From Alnus glutinosa (Eukaryota; Streptophyta; Magnoliopsida; Fagales; Betulaceae): a DNA stretch of 64,000 bases. Position numbers and translations under genes: made by a program. The stretch's first letter is position 1. Each line of letters starts with the position of its first letter. Shown here piece by piece: positions 23,551 to 36,209 of this stretch. The stretch is from the NCBI RefSeq assembly GCF_958979055.1, contig NC_084896.1, forward strand, positions 26,026,001-26,090,000. Reading direction: 5' to 3'. The notes below the pieces were generated by a model. The model saw nothing but the letters and a program-made list of their open reading frames with translations. It was not told the DNA's origin and did no database searches.

Positions 23551-25170
23551 ATATAAGCTTCGAGTAGAACTCACTATTGAAAATGAGTTTATAAGAGGAG
23601 AGAGCTCAAGAGCGTAGATATATATATGATAAAGATTGCACTTAAGTTATGTGAAACACTTAGGATCGTAACATATCACTACGCTTCTGAATTCGACATT
23701 TACGGTGACCCACTCTATCCCATAGGTAACCTCTTTTGTGATTTGAACCCGTAACGTAGTGTTTAGTTTTGATACCAAATAATATAAGTCTCATGTAGGA
23801 TTCACCATTGAAAACCAGCTTCAAAAGAAATAGTTAAGATTGCAATTAAATTAGGGTGAGAATTTGTTTCCACCAAGTTCATTTCTTCACAATTCAATTA
23901 TTAATGTACATAATAGTTCACAAAAAAAGAGGTATTCTTCTTTTGGCATAAATGTCACACATTGTATTGTTTATTACAAGTTCTAATACACTTTCTCTTG
24001 CAGGATTCCCCCTATAAACCTACAAATCATATATTCCATTTCTTTATGCATGAGTAAATTTAATAGTTTTTGATCAGAGTGCCTGATCAGTAGGTTTTAA
24101 CCAAAACTTACTGCATGTTAATGTAAATTATCCTTGAACTGCTAAACATAAAGAAATTAACTTGCCTTGAGCCGTGCACACATATTCTTGTTTAAGCACA
24201 AGTGCCCTTGATTTACGCCCAAGTATCTCCAAGAGTGCACCACACTTGACCCCCAACACAAAGATTGAAGATTCTTAGAGCTGAGGAGTATTGGCTTTAT
24301 GGGTTTGGGCCTAAATGCAAAGCTTCACAAGCAACATTTGGGCCATTGGTATTTTGGGCAACCTGAGGATTGAGCTTTATGCAAGGAGGCTAGGCTGTAA
24401 ATGAACCAGTCCGTTCGCGAATCAGCTCGGACTCGGCTTGTATAAGCCGTTAAATCATTACTCATACAAAAAATTTAAACTAATAAGAAATTGTGAATTT
24501 AATTATTAAATTAATATTTTAATACTTTTAGTCACTTGTGGAGAGCATGTGGATTATTTTAATTGAAATAGGGAATAAACTTTCAAGGTTCTAACTCACT
24601 ATCTCGGTTCTAATACCGTATTAAAATGGCTACTTATTTCAAAAGCTTAAAAGCTTATAGAAATAATAGTTTTTTTTTTTCTCATTTGGTGGCTCCACAT
24701 CCCTATTAGTTTTTTTTTTGATAAGTTTTATGAGTTAATATCAAATTATACAAGCATTAGGTAAAACTCACTCTCGAAAATAAACTTGCAAGAAAGGGTG
24801 CCCAACTTAGGATTGTAACATACCACCATGTTCCACAGCCAGCATTCACACTAGCCCACTTTATCGACACTAACCCAATAGTAGCAATTTCTTTTTTGAT
24901 AGTTTTGCTCATCTATCAGTATTCAATGACTTAACATTATGCCCATACATAATACTAAGACATTTTAATCCAGCCTATAGGTGGCCCCTTTTGAGACTCG
25001 ACTACAAAGTTGCTGCATCCAATCCCATACTTGACGTGGTGGTGACTTTGATACCAAATGATACAAATCTTAAATAGAACCCACCCTTGAAAATCGGCTT
25101 ACAAGGGAAGGATACCCAAAAAATTATATACACTTAATTAAAATTATATTTATGCCATGTGAAATACCCG
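23551..25170. repeat. Two related retroelement-like relics
   Basis: The segments at about 23551-23860 and 24729-25170 share phrases such as GATACCAAATRATA, CACYCTTGAAAAT and GTAACATAYCACYA in the same order. Both look like pieces of one repeat family now separated by unrelated DNA. Paired LTRs and coding capacity are not visible. Confidence 0.35.
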
Positions 25171-25974
25171 GCATCGTTAAAGCTTCATAGCTAGCTTGAG
25201 ACAAGCTCTTATAGATGAACAACCTATAGACATTAGGATGTCCTGCTTCCAGCCACCAACTTTAGATTGTTTGTCGAAGGGGGGAAAGTGAGGGATGGCA
25301 ATATGCAATCATTGTACATTTCTTGAACTCAACCTTTGTAAATCAAGCTTAATTCCATCGCAAAGAACCGTTTAGAACTAACACAAAGAACAAGCTGCCC
25401 AGTGCCCATGATGATTCTTTAATCCCTTTTTAACAATCACATGCTTTCTAGAGGCCCTGGTTACCGACGGACGCTAAAGGCCCATCTGACAAAAAGCCCA
25501 ACGGACTCTCAGGAGCATCGGCAATCACGAGTCAACTGGGGTCTGACAACCCACAACCCAACTAGCTGCAAAGTACCCATGATGATTCTTTAATTTCTTA
25601 TTAACAATCACATGATACCCATCCTAAACACAAGTCATTTCCTAATTTGATTTTGAAGGACATTTCCCCCCACTTCAACGCAGAAAAGCAAACACAAAAG
25701 AAAACTTCAAAGTGCTATTCACATTTCGAAATGACAAGAGAAAAGGCCAAAGAAATCCTTGATTTACAACCACCACAGTTGAGGTGGTCTCCTTGACAGT
25801 GTCCAATCTGACAAAACTGTACCAACAAAAGTATGCTAAATCTTCTTTTTCTCAGTTATTGATCACATGAGTACCATTCAACGCTATTTCAAATGGGTTA
25901 ACTTTTGGTTAGATTCCTTCTCTTTTCCATGTCATTAACTCAGAAAAAGAGCACAGGTAGCAAATCTATGATAT

Positions 25975-28900
25975 TCACAATGACAAGAGAAGGGTTACAA
26001 AAGCTGTTCCCAACAGCCACTGCAATTCAGCTGGTTTGCTATTTAAATAACCAAAGCCAATGTCATTTGACACTGCTCCTGGTGCAGGGGCAACACCACC
26101 AGCCTGAGGGAGGTCACATACTCCAAAACTCACATTTGCCTGCATGCAATAATGAGATCACAATAAATTAATTTTGAAACATGTGGGGGCCTCCTTTTTG
26201 AGCAATGTCCTCTTATGAGATTCCAATTGGCTGCAAAAGCTTGACCGAATTGCAGCCAATATGCAGATAACGAGAGCAGGCTCGATGGGGTCTATCTTTC
26301 CTCATACATAGGCTTCGCACCTTGGATTGTTCAGACACCTGGTCGAATTGGTAGACCACATCAAGACCACTGCTCATTTACTGCCCGGAGTGGCTGCAAT
26401 TCAGTAAGCCAAATTGCAGCCAATCCCATACCCTCTTATGTGTGACATTTACCTTTATTACTTTTCTTTTCCTAATCAACCATTGTCTCCAAGTATGTTA
26501 ATGATCCCTACACTAGAAAATTCTGAGAATAAAGGAGAATTGAGACGAAAGTGGCAAACCTTGCAATTGGCTATATTTCCACATCCACAAACTAAATGAC
26601 CATTTGCCACATCTACAGCCTCTGGGGCGCCCCCAGCATCACTCCTCTGAAATGTTCATATACAAATGAATTACAGTTCATTTATCTATTTGCCTTAACT
26701 ATTAGATTTTGAACACATATAATAATACCTTGTAAAAATCAACAGCAATGAAGTTAGGCCATCGTTTTCCCGCTGCTTCATAGCAGGTGTTCACCATGCT
26801 GAGTAATGGAGCTGAATTATCCTTGCAAGCTTGAGTTATATCCGGCACATCTCGAAAATAGTTCACTAAGACAAGCGACCTTGAAGTTGTGTTCATGGAA
26901 GACGATTCTGCTCGGTTCGGACATGAACCGTCTTTCATCCCGCCATTCCCATCTGTAAGTTCAAACCGCATCAGAATTAGCTCTGGTATAATGGAAAATT
27001 TTTGTGTCCTCAGTCCACGAAAATCAGAGTGGAGGAGAGAACATGTAATAGGACTTACATTGGTTTTCTACCACATATCTCCACTCATAGGCAATCCCTT
27101 CAGATGCCTCCTTTGATGCTTTTGAAGTGAAAACCACCAAACGCTGATTTTTCTGGACCATAGCATCTACTGTTGGCCAATTTCCACCATTTTTTGGCAT
27201 TCCAGAAACAGGAAACCAGTACTTCCTCAGGCCAGCAGAGTCAAACACTTTGGTCAGGCCCTTTGGGGATGTAACATAGTCTTCAATGAAAATGGTGATG
27301 ATCTCTGATGGGTTTGCCTCAAGAAAATTTTGGATCTCTTTGAGAACATTAACAGCAGGTTGCTGGTGAATCAGATGTCAGATAACTACGTGTTTAAGAA
27401 GATTATAAGCAACATTAAAGGAAATTGCCTGATCATGTGCTTCCCTTATCACCAATTCATGCATACTTACAAAAGCTGTATAGTTGTAGCACTGGCCACG
27501 GAAGGAGTGACATAACCAAATGTCATTGTTGAAGTCATACATATCAAGCATTAACCCTCTAATACCATTCTGCAGGAGAAAACAACTTTTGAATGTTAAA
27601 GTATTGATTAAGTGATTAAATTTACTTCTTCCTATTAGCTTAAGCTTCTAGGACAAGTGGTGATTTAACATGATATCAGAATTAAAGGTCTCGAGTTCGA
27701 ACCTTGACTCTATCGTTTACCTCTTATTTCAATTAAATATTCAACGTGCTAGGCTTCACCTATTAAAAAAGAAGTCTAAACCCACACGTGAGGGGGAGAG
27801 TTAAAGTATTGATTAAGTGATTAAGGCCCCGTTTGAAAACCACTTTCCCCTCCCCTCCCTTCCCCTTAGGGTTTTTTTTTGAATGATTGAAAAATAAAAT
27901 TGATGTGATATAAAGTTGAAATAATTTATATGGAAAATTGAAAAAAAAAAAAAAAATTGTATTGTAGTGAATTTTTTTTTAAAAAAAGTAATAAAAAAGT
28001 GTTGATGTGATATAAAAAAGTGAAAAAGTTAAGAATGTTTTAAAGTTGATGTTTTTTTGGGAGAAGTGAAAGTAAGGGAAGGGGAGGGAAAAGTGGTTTT
28101 CAAACGGGGCCAAAATTTACTTTTTCTTATCAATCTAAACTTTTGGGACAAGTGGTGATTTAACACTGAACACAGGCTTATCACACTAAATTTACATAAA
28201 ACAATATATGCATGAGACCAAAGAAACAACTTCTTTTGTATTTGAAGAGGAACAGGTCAACTTTACAATCCCTGAAGACACCAATTCTGAAAAAGGAAAA
28301 AAAGAAGAAGAGAATAGCATAACTTTGTAAATGACTTCACATATTATATATAGCAAAACTATACTAAATTACCTCTAAAATGGAACTGAAACATAGAAAA
28401 TCAACGGGCTGCCCGAACACAGTCCTACAAAGGCTCTCATAATTGCCTGTCCAAATTACAAGTAATATGGGCACTGGATCTCAATCTCACCTCCTGAGGT
28501 CTTTTATTCTTACATACTCTTTTCCCTCAAATTCTATGAAAATATAAAAAATACTTTGCCATTTTCCATATGAATCAAACGCCGAAAAATATTTTTCAAA
28601 CCATTTTCAGCGATGCAAACAAATAAAGAAAAATAGCCACATTTTTTGGAGCTGAAACATTTTTCGACAAAATATTTCCCGTCAAAACAAACCGGCCTAA
28701 AAAATAATGGAAATCTCTATGCATGTCTAATCTTTAACCCCTTGGCTCAAAATAATTCACCAAAAATCCTTTATACTCTGAAACATCAATTTAAGATCAT
28801 TTGATCCAGTGTAATTGCGTAGAAAGTAATCAATGGCGGGGAGCAAAATGATTGCCTCACTTTGAGTTCAATAATAGATTATTATGCAGTACTTGTGCGT

Positions 28901-30475
28901 TGGCTGTAGAACACAACCTCAATTTTCCTTTCTCATCAACTAGGTTTGATTTTTGTTTATTTTTTTCCCTAGTAGACGTGGTCTATCATTGTTTTTTTTG
29001 TTGAAGTGATGCTTTTATTTGTAAACTACGCATATTAGGTGTACTTTGGAAACTAAAAGTAATCATTTCACCTAACCAACTCTTATTATTAACGACATGG
29101 AAAAGGACAAAAACTAATTAGGTAACAAAGACCAAATTTAAACATTTTGTGTGGCAGCAGAATACCAACATTTAATATTTTTGACAGGCTGACTATTCAC
29201 GGATAGAGATCCCAACAATTTTACTGCCCGGACAACAAATGTGAAAAAGCCTTTATGCATGAGCAGACCTACCTAATAAGTTGGGGGCTCTTTGGCAACC
29301 CCCAAAAAAATTCAAAATCCTTATAAAACTATTATTTTTTATACCATCGTCCCGTCAATGTTGACATTTTAACTCCTAAATGGCTAGTCAATTTAGCTTT
29401 TTACTTTACCACTATATATACTCTACTACTATTTGTATATATGCATTTATTTATTTCCGTAGGTTTCGAACCCTTCACGCAAAAAATCCTAGTTTTGCCC
29501 AAATTTTAAGGGGCTACATGTCCTAACAAGTAGGCTCAATAAAGACTCTCACATTTTTTGTCTAACAAATTACTAAGAATTTGAATCCACTATTCACACC
29601 TCAAAAAAGTCTTGGATACTTCTTTCAACATTCCACCACCATATTAGAGCACTAGTAGCGAATTCCCAACCATTTTCCCTATATTTAGATAACAAAACTA
29701 CTTTTTGCTTCCCTATAAAAAAAATACCTCACAATAGATTCCCTTACATTTTCCTATACCAATTAAATATTATTTTTTTACTGTTACTTTATTCTTTTTC
29801 TCTCTTCCCTATATCAATTAAATATACATTTTTTATATTAAAATAATATATAGGAAATGAATAGTAGACATGTATACATAGAGAATTACTATTCTTTCTC
29901 AACCCCCTCATCTAAATATAGGATATCTGCTGTGGGAGGTTTTTTTATGTTTTTCATGAAATGTTCCTTAAATATAGGGAAGGGAACCAATATAGGATAA
30001 CTGCTGCTAGTGTTCTTATAATGGATCGAGATTCCCTATAATTGAAATCCATGTTATTATATACGTCTCCTTTTTTTAGGGCAAGAGTTTATAAGAAAGA
30101 CTTTCCTGCCTGAGCAGAGAACCCACCTGAATAGATGATCCACTCGAACAGGAGTGCCCTGTTCTAACGGAATAAGATCCTCTCCATTTCATATAAAATG
30201 AATATTATCAATTTTATGATCAGGATTTAAAGTTGATGAATTTAATGGTCTACATGATTTCATGCTATTTAAATTTTTAAAAGACGTGCTAACATTGACT
30301 TTATATACACCTCTTTATATACACCGTTAGATACATTGACCTTTCATTTGAAATAAATAGTATCTTAATGAAATAAAAAGTGTCCTATTCCTGTTCGTAC
30401 AGGCCCTATAATTTTTTCCGCCCCTTTTCTTTGAGCAGGAGATTGTAAGGTCAATTGTAGAGCTTTTTGTTTTTC

Positions 30476-30526
<51 letters not shown>

Positions 30527-32427
30527 ATTATTGATGGAAGCTCTATGTTACCCTTTCAGGCCATCTCCAGCAGTTAGAGTTAAAGTAGCTACTCAAAAAT
30601 TACAAATATTTACTTTAACTACTCCAACAGTTAAAAACACTCCAACAATACTCTTTATTCTACTCTTTATTTCATTAAAATATTGTTTTTTAATCATTTT
30701 CTTTTATTAAATGATAGAGAGGGAGAGGGAGAGGGAGAGAGAGAGAGAAAATATTAATAAAAAATTCATAAACAGGTGAATAGTGAATAGCCAGTGTTGG
30801 CTATTCACTGTTCAATGTTGAAGAGAAAAAGTTATAGTGGCTAATCTGTTGGAGGAGAAAAAATGTTCAAAATAGTCAAATTTGATTCTTTTGGTTAAAA
30901 TAACTAGTCTGCTGGAGATAGCCTCACATGGTTCCAACTGGAAAAGGAATCAGAGGAGATTATCAAGGTCACATCACACACCTAATGCATGCCAAATCTT
31001 TCAACAGAGAAGGTCGCTCACCATTTGCCAGGCCTTTTCACACCGTCATAGCTGTAAGGTGGTTAAAAAGTGCTTGTGGGTTCTTCGTAATAACTCAAAA
31101 GTGGTTATTTTAATGATTCTTCCATTAAAGCTAATAATTTAAAAAAAGTACACCAAAACATAACAAATTAAACCATTTGAGATTCCTTAGTCCTTACGTT
31201 AAACAAATCATGTAGTGCTAACTGAGTAGCTAAATTCCCACATGCAACACATTGTCCACAACCCACTAGCCACATTCAAACTCAAATAACACCTAGTTTA
31301 TCCCTTTTAAGGTGGACTTAGATTAATTACAAAACAGGCACAAAACCCTGCTTTATGGTCGTTAGGAAGACTGATAAGTTTTCACACGATCTGTAAACTC
31401 GATAAAATTAGTAGATTAGAGTTTGGAAATCTAACCCGTTTAATTGAATTAATTGAGTTAGAATTAACTAATACAACTTTATCGACGCAATTCAAACCCG
31501 TCACGGAAATAGAAATTGTCATCCGTGCATACCTCAAAAAGTTTTCTCTTTTCACACCGGGGACCTTTTGATCTATCAACCATACCTAAAGCTTTGCTTT
31601 TCAGGCAAGCAAATTGATCCAACACAATGACGGAAAACAACCACCCACCGCCCAACCGCTTAAAATTCAATTTCTTTGTTAAATTAATTTCTCAGCTTGT
31701 CTATCTTTTTTTCTTTTTCCTCCAAAATTTTCCCGAGAATGTAAAAGAGAAAGAGAAAGAACATACGTTGAGCTGACTGGTAATGGTGTCCTGCTGGTTC
31801 GTCGGAGAAAGAATCACAGCGCCTGTAGCCGACTTCTCTCCCAGTCTCGCGAACGCGTTGTGCGTCGTCAGCCACGAGTACCGATTGAACGGCAGCCCCT
31901 TCACCTATTCAAAACGTTCACATTTCACCACAATATCGCCCAAACAAAACTCCAAAAACAGAGCAAAATAAGAAATGGGGTGTAAGGATCACCTTTGAAG
32001 AGGGACTAACAGGTTGGATTCGAGTACATCTCGGCCGTACGTTTCTGTTTGCTACACACGTCTCGCAGTGTAAGCCTGAATCACAGTTACTGTCTGCTAC
32101 GCATGTTTGTCCCTCCTGTTAAAAAAAAAAAAACGGAGAAAAATGATAAGAAATAATCAGAAACAAAGATTCCGAGCAGTTTCTTCATCTCCCATGAATA
32201 TATATACCTTCAGAGCAGTCGAGCAGCTTAAGAGACCAAGAGCAATTAAAGAGAAGAGCGTCGAAGAGAAAATCATAAAGTTCTGCCGGAGAAAACAGAG
32301 TCAGACTAGACATGTTCTGATGTTCTAATTATATATACATAAATATATTAAAAAGAAAAAAGAAAAAAGAAGAAGAAGCAATAAACAGAGCAGGGAGAAG
32401 AAGAAGAAGAAGAAAATGTGCCTTCAT
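25975..32427 (-). CDS. PLCX-1: PI-PLC X-domain protein with GPI-anchor-like tail
   Basis: Nine coding exons in transcript order: 32427-32422, 32282-32208, 32115-31993, 31904-31767, 27569-27471, 27362-27059, 26952-26729, 26646-26560, 26139-25975. Together they encode 406 aa. The six-base first exon (Met-Lys) matches the layout of both paralogs, but its donor is GC rather than GT. An in-frame Met in exon 2 is an alternative start. A hydrophobic signal peptide covers about residues 1-26. A Cys-rich module follows ([20 protein letters not shown]), then the PLC-X fold with candidate catalytic His83 (WLTTHNAF) and His135 ([10 protein letters not shown]), and a conserved C-terminal Cys segment ([10 protein letters not shown]). 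Residues 353-406 form a Pro/Ala/Gly-rich spacer ending in [14 protein letters not shown], typical of a GPI-attachment signal. Plant relatives such as At1g49740 and At5g67130 are poorly characterised, and the substrate is unknown. Intron 4 (about 4.2 kb) carries several repeats. Confidence 0.9.
27690..27705 (+). repeat. B-box-like phrase of a SINE-type repeat
   Basis: GAGTTCGAACCTTGAC resembles a pol III B box and follows TTTAACATGATATCAGA. Related text occurs antisense at about 3270-3430. Probably a decayed repeat inside PLCX-1 intron 4. Confidence 0.3.
27825..28111. mobile_element. MITE with GGCCCCGTTTGAAAACCAC ends
   Basis: The left end GGCCCCGTTTGAAAACCACT is inversely repeated at the right end, AGTGGTTTTCAAACGGGGCC, and the pairing extends into TTTCCCCTCCCC / GGGGAGGGAAA. 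The 287-bp element sits in PLCX-1 intron 4. The interior (GATGTGATATAAAGTTGAAA) matches a copy at 36210-36443. Flanks TAA and AAA give only a weak 3-bp duplication. Confidence 0.8.
30477..30524. repeat. T12-A36 homopolymer junction
   Basis: A run of about 12 T is directly followed by about 36 A, inside PLCX-1 intron 4. It may be the tail of a retroposed sequence or slippage-prone DNA; exact lengths may suffer from sequencing error. Confidence 0.7.
30561..30926. mobile_element. MITE with CCATCTCCAGCAG ends and central hairpin
   Basis: The left end GGCCATCTCCAGCAG is inversely matched by CTGCTGGAGATAGCC at the right. A central hairpin pairs GAATAGTGAATAGCCA with TGGCTATTCACTGTTC. The right arm (CTAATCTGTTGGAG, GTTAAAATAAC) is homologous to the right arm of the larger element at 388-1430. 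It lies inside PLCX-1 intron 4. Confidence 0.75.
31360..31510. repeat. Dispersed TTTAATTAAA-type repeat fragment
   Basis: Phrases CCCGTTTAATTGAATTAA and GACGCAATTCAAACCCGTC match the family seen in bHLH intron 2. It lies in PLCX-1 intron 4. Confidence 0.4.
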
Positions 32428-32479
32428 TGCTTTGGGTTTGAGCTTGGTGAGAGGGAGAAATGGCGAACGTCGATCTCTC

Positions 32480-32487
32480 TATTTATG
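32480..32487 (-). promoter_or_regulatory. Possible TATA-like box of PLCX-1
   Basis: The - strand reads TCATAAATAGAGAG about 55-60 bp upstream of the first ATG. It is weak and supported by position only. Confidence 0.25.
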
Positions 32488-32855
32488 AGGGTGAGAACTG
32501 AGAAGGGAAAGAAGAAAGACGTATCTGCTATGGAGAAATTGAAGGGATATATGAAAAGATTGCGCGCAGTTATTTTGAATTTTTCTCATATTTAGCCTTA
32601 ATATTATAAATTAATTATATATTTACATCACTTAATTTTAATCTAAAATCAACCAAATGGATAGAAGTGTCAAGTGTGCACCGAAGATTTACCAAAGAAT
32701 TTAAATTAGTCTTTTTGTTATAATTATAATTATCTTCTTCTCTCTTTTATTTTCTGTTCTTAAAACAAAAATATTAATAAATAACTCAAAACATAAAATA
32801 CTTACGCAAACAAAAAATATCTTTCAAAATATATTAACAATTCATTTTATTCTTA

Positions 32856-33140
32856 GGGTCCGTTTGAGTTTGCGATTTAAAAAAGTAAGATTTAAATATA
32901 GTGATTTAAAAAAAATGATTTTTAAAAACGCAGTTAAGCGTTTGGCAAAATCACAGTTTGGCCTTTAAAATCGCAGGTTAGCCTCAAAAAAGCATCTCAT
33001 TGCCTGCGATTTGAATAAGCATTTTTCTATGTTTTGAAATCACAAATTTTTTTTAAAAAAAGTTTCCAAACGGTTCATTTTCTGCGATTTGGTTTAAAAT
33101 CACATTTTTTCTCTACGAAATCGCAAACTCAAACGCACCC
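32856..33140. mobile_element. PIF/Harbinger-like MITE, TTA target duplication
   Basis: The left end GGGTCCGTTTGAGTTTGCGA is inversely repeated at the right end, TCGCAAACTCAAACGCACCC. TTA flanks both sides. A three-base TWA duplication and GGG-start ends fit the Tourist/PIF-Harbinger type. Copies lie at 49017-49318 and, decayed, at 33344-33592. Confidence 0.85.
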
Positions 33141-33343
33141 TTATTATTGTTTATTTTTACTCCAAAAAGAGAAAATATTAGATAGGGGAAAGCTGGGTTG
33201 ACACCATCTTAAAATATAGATTACAATGATTAAATATATCTATTTTTACCAGTTTTAAGTTTAACTAATTAAGTACAATTTCATTTTTAGTTTAGTTTAT
33301 TAAATTAATATGTGCACTTAAAACACTGTAATTCTCACTAACT

Positions 33344-33592
33344 CGAGTTTGTTTAGGTTTGCGATTTAAAAATGTGTGATTTGAAAACGTTATTTTTAAA
33401 AACGTAATTAAGCGTTTATTAAAATTGTAGTTTATATTTTAACATTTAAAATTGTGCGTTTTCAAAAAAATACTAACTTCCTTAAGATTTGAAAATACAT
33501 ATTTTCTACGTTTTTAAATCATAAATTTTTTATAATTTTATTTAAAATTATATTTTTTTTATCTATAAAATCACAATATTAAACATAGCTTT
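33344..33592. mobile_element. Decayed copy of the GGGTCCGTTTG MITE
   Basis: The order of phrases GTTTGCGATTTAAAAA, GTAATTAAGCGTTTATTAAAA and TTTAAAATTATA follows the intact element 200 bp upstream but with many substitutions and weak ends. Confidence 0.65.
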
Positions 33593-33905
33593 AATATGTT
33601 AAATTGTCGTGTGTTATTAAAATATGTGATTTGTACTCCTATTTTCAATTAAATTGAATTTATAGTTGTTTTGGTGATTTAATAGTTGGATCATTAATTA
33701 GAAACAGTTAAAAACCGGAGACTCCATCGATGCTCATTATTTCTTTTAAATTTTGGCAGAGTGAGATGTGACGCATGCGTGAAGGTTCCAGCAAAGAAAG
33801 CGTAAAGAAAGAGAGAGAGCTTTATGACACTCTTTTCGTACATTTTTTCCAAACGTCTATCTGGGTCCTGGGATATTTTTTTTTTTATTTTTTTTCAATT
33901 TAATT

Positions 33906-33908
<3 letters not shown>

Positions 33909-33940
<32 letters not shown>
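33909..33940. repeat. (TA)n microsatellite
   Basis: An uninterrupted TA run of about 32 bp next to T-rich sequence. Confidence 0.85.
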
Positions 33941-33943
<3 letters not shown>

Positions 33944-34880
33944 AAATAGCCTGAGTTACTATAAATTCTGCAAAGCTATAAGATATACATATAGAGAAAT
34001 AAAAGTACAGAACCCCCTACACTTTAAGTTAGAAGAATTTGACTTAAAAATAGCTATATGAGCAGAAACATCAAACCTTACTAGAATTATATTTAATCCT
34101 CTAACGCTCACTTTTAAATAAAAGAGAGTTGATTTAGCATCTTGCCAACAAAAATTTCAATAAAATCTGAGCAATACATAGGTAAACTATACTAAAGAAT
34201 TCAAAACACAAAGCACACAAAACTAAAAAAACAAGATGCCGGCAGAAGAGGCAGAGGTGGACTCTGCTGGAAACGACGCGCGTGTGGTGCACGCGCCGTC
34301 ACCGGTACCACCAAGCCGTAGATTAGCCACTGTAGACCCTTACCCCATCGTGCACTGCTAGAAAATGGCGGAATGTGGCCGTCACACTCGCCAAAGAGCA
34401 AAGGGCTATCTGGCGCGTGTAGGCCACGCGTCGAACTCCGACGACCAGTGTGACCTGTGCTTCCGGCAGCGAGAGCGGATGAAAACGGGGAATGCGACTG
34501 AGGGGCGGGTGTCTTGAAAAAAGCAACGAGATTTTGTAGATCTGGCTCAAAAAGTCGAAGAAAACCATTGAAAAAACTGGTTAAAAACCACTGTTAAATG
34601 ACACGAACGGCCGCCACTCCCCAAGCTAGACAGCTTGAGTTGAGCTTTCTTGGCCGAGACAAAAGAAAGAAAAGAAAAAACAACACAAATACAAACCACC
34701 ATAGCCTAACAAGGCTAGGGAAAAGTCAGCCACCACCGAATCTACCGAGGGGAACAAAACCTCTACAACCTTAATGATTGAGAGAAATCTAGCCTCCACT
34801 AAGAAAAACTAAAGGAGAAAACAAAAAACACCTTAATCCGAGAGGAAAGACTTTTATTTTTAGAGAGAGATTCTGGATTT
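33941..34880 (-). repeat. Possible antisense retroelement remnant with GC-rich core
   Basis: T-rich sequence at about 33868-33900 precedes a block with a GC-rich core at 34230-34520, containing phrases such as GACGCGCGTGTGGTGCACGC. It ends at two AGAGAGAGATT/AGAGAGAGAAT motifs near 34862 and 34880. Composition differs sharply from the flanks. Open frames at 34201-34568 have no recognisable domain. The class is uncertain. Confidence 0.3.
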
Positions 34881-35150
34881 TAGAGAGAGAATTATCGAAT
34901 ATGTACATATAACATGTTTAATTGATGTATAAATGACTTTTGCTGTTTTACTAGACAATTATGCCTCTTCATCCTCTAATAGGTTGCCCAAGCAATTCGC
35001 TGGTTCTTAGATTAGTATTTATTAAAAAATAAAAATCCAACAATTGATGGACGCTACCGAGTAGTGAATATTGTGAAGGCCACGTAGTAGAGATTGACAG
35101 CTAAATTAGCAGATTTGTTACGCTAGAAGTAGAAGAGATGTGTCCCAAAA

Positions 35151-35205
35151 TGGTAGCTCAATCGGCTGGGGACCACGCCTCATGAAACGGGAGTCACTAG
35201 TATAT
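35151..35205 (+). repeat. tRNA-derived SINE-like fragment
   Basis: TGGTAGCTCAATCGGCTGGG fits a pol III A box and is followed by ACCACGCCTCATGAAACGGG, parallel to a similar fragment at 51551-51612 that keeps a B box. Too decayed to be a tRNA gene. Confidence 0.45.
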
Positions 35206-35820
35206 GATTTAATCAAAACATTAGCTAAACAAGTCATGAAGTTTGGATTGAAGAGATTCATCATCATTGTATCAATGTGATTTTTTGTTACAACAACAAG
35301 CTCTAGTTTCGTGATTATGATTTAAAAAAATAAAAAAATAAATTATAAATTAAAAAGATTGCACACGTGACCGTTACTAATATAATACAATTATGCTCAA
35401 ATCAACATATTGAAATTTAAATAATTTCATATATTATGTTATGGAATCACTAAACTTAATAAATTAATTAGATATTAGAAAAGGAAAATATTAATTTATA
35501 TCTATTTAATAAGTAATTATAAATTAATTAGAGGTTAAAAAAAAGTGTACATCTTTTTTCAGTTAGGAAATTTATACCAATTTGTCGAAATTCTAAAAAA
35601 ATATTTGTGCTTCAATATTTTAGAACAAAAGCTCACAGAGTCACAGGGCCCATTCTTTACCCTAAGGCATGTGCTGTGGTGGAGTCTGGACGTGGGGATA
35701 GTTGTCTGAATGTGTCAGGTGGAAAGGCCTTGGGGTCTGAGCCAGTGAGACTTGTTTGGCTGGTGGAGCAACATCTGGCTTCTGATTTGTGAGACTTGTT
35801 TGTTTGTGTGGCTAGTAATG

Positions 35821-35935
35821 CTACAGAGGCGTGATTTACGGGGGGACGGGAAATCGTCCTTCACCTGCCACTTTTTATTAAATATAATTTTTTTAATTAA
35901 AAATACATTTTTCGTCCCCCACAAATCATAATCCA
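35821..35935. mobile_element. Putative small MITE, about 115 bp
   Basis: GTGATTTACGGGGGGACG at the left is inversely matched by CGTCCCCCACAAATCATA at the right, around an AT-rich centre. No clear target duplication was identified. Confidence 0.55.
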
Positions 35936-35946
35936 ACGCTGCAATG

Positions 35947-36185
35947 GACTTGTTTGATAGGTTACGAAACATAACATTATGTTATTACTGTTTATGTAAT
36001 TTTTTTATCACTTTTTTATATTTTTTATTACTAATCAACATCAAAACATTATTAATATAAAACTTTTTCACTTTTTTATACAAATTCTTTTTATTTTATA
36101 TCAACAGCATCACTTTTTACCAATTTCAAAATTAACAACCTACTACTCTGTTCTGTTATGTACATGTCTTTGCCAAACAAGCTCA
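35947..36185. mobile_element. Putative MITE with CTTGTTTG ends
   Basis: GACTTGTTTGATAGGTTACG at the left and the inverse of GCCAAACAAGCTC at the right form degenerate terminal repeats. The AT-rich interior (ATCAACATCAAAACATTATT, ACTTTTTTATACAAATT) resembles, in inverse orientation, the interior of the neighbouring element. Confidence 0.45.
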
Positions 36186-36209
36186 ATTTTACCAATTCCT
36201 CTTAGATTT

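Larger units (their letters stand above)
18218..25974. other. Long intergenic region before PLCX-1
   Basis: No gene is supported in 7.7 kb. It contains an AT run at about 19094-19126, T tracts at about 19025-19048 and 22927-22947, small inverted-repeat elements at 19611-19795 and 22333-22443, and retroelement-like relics at 23551-23860 and 24729-25170. A 40-bp phrase (CCCATGATGATTCTTTAAT... TTAACAATCACATG) occurs twice, at about 25405 and 25577, marking a local duplication of about 170 bp. Confidence 0.45.

Noticed and set aside
33941..34880. Host gene in the GC-rich block
   Set aside because: No domain and no splice-consistent frame on either strand; the composition and T-rich border suggest a repeat remnant.
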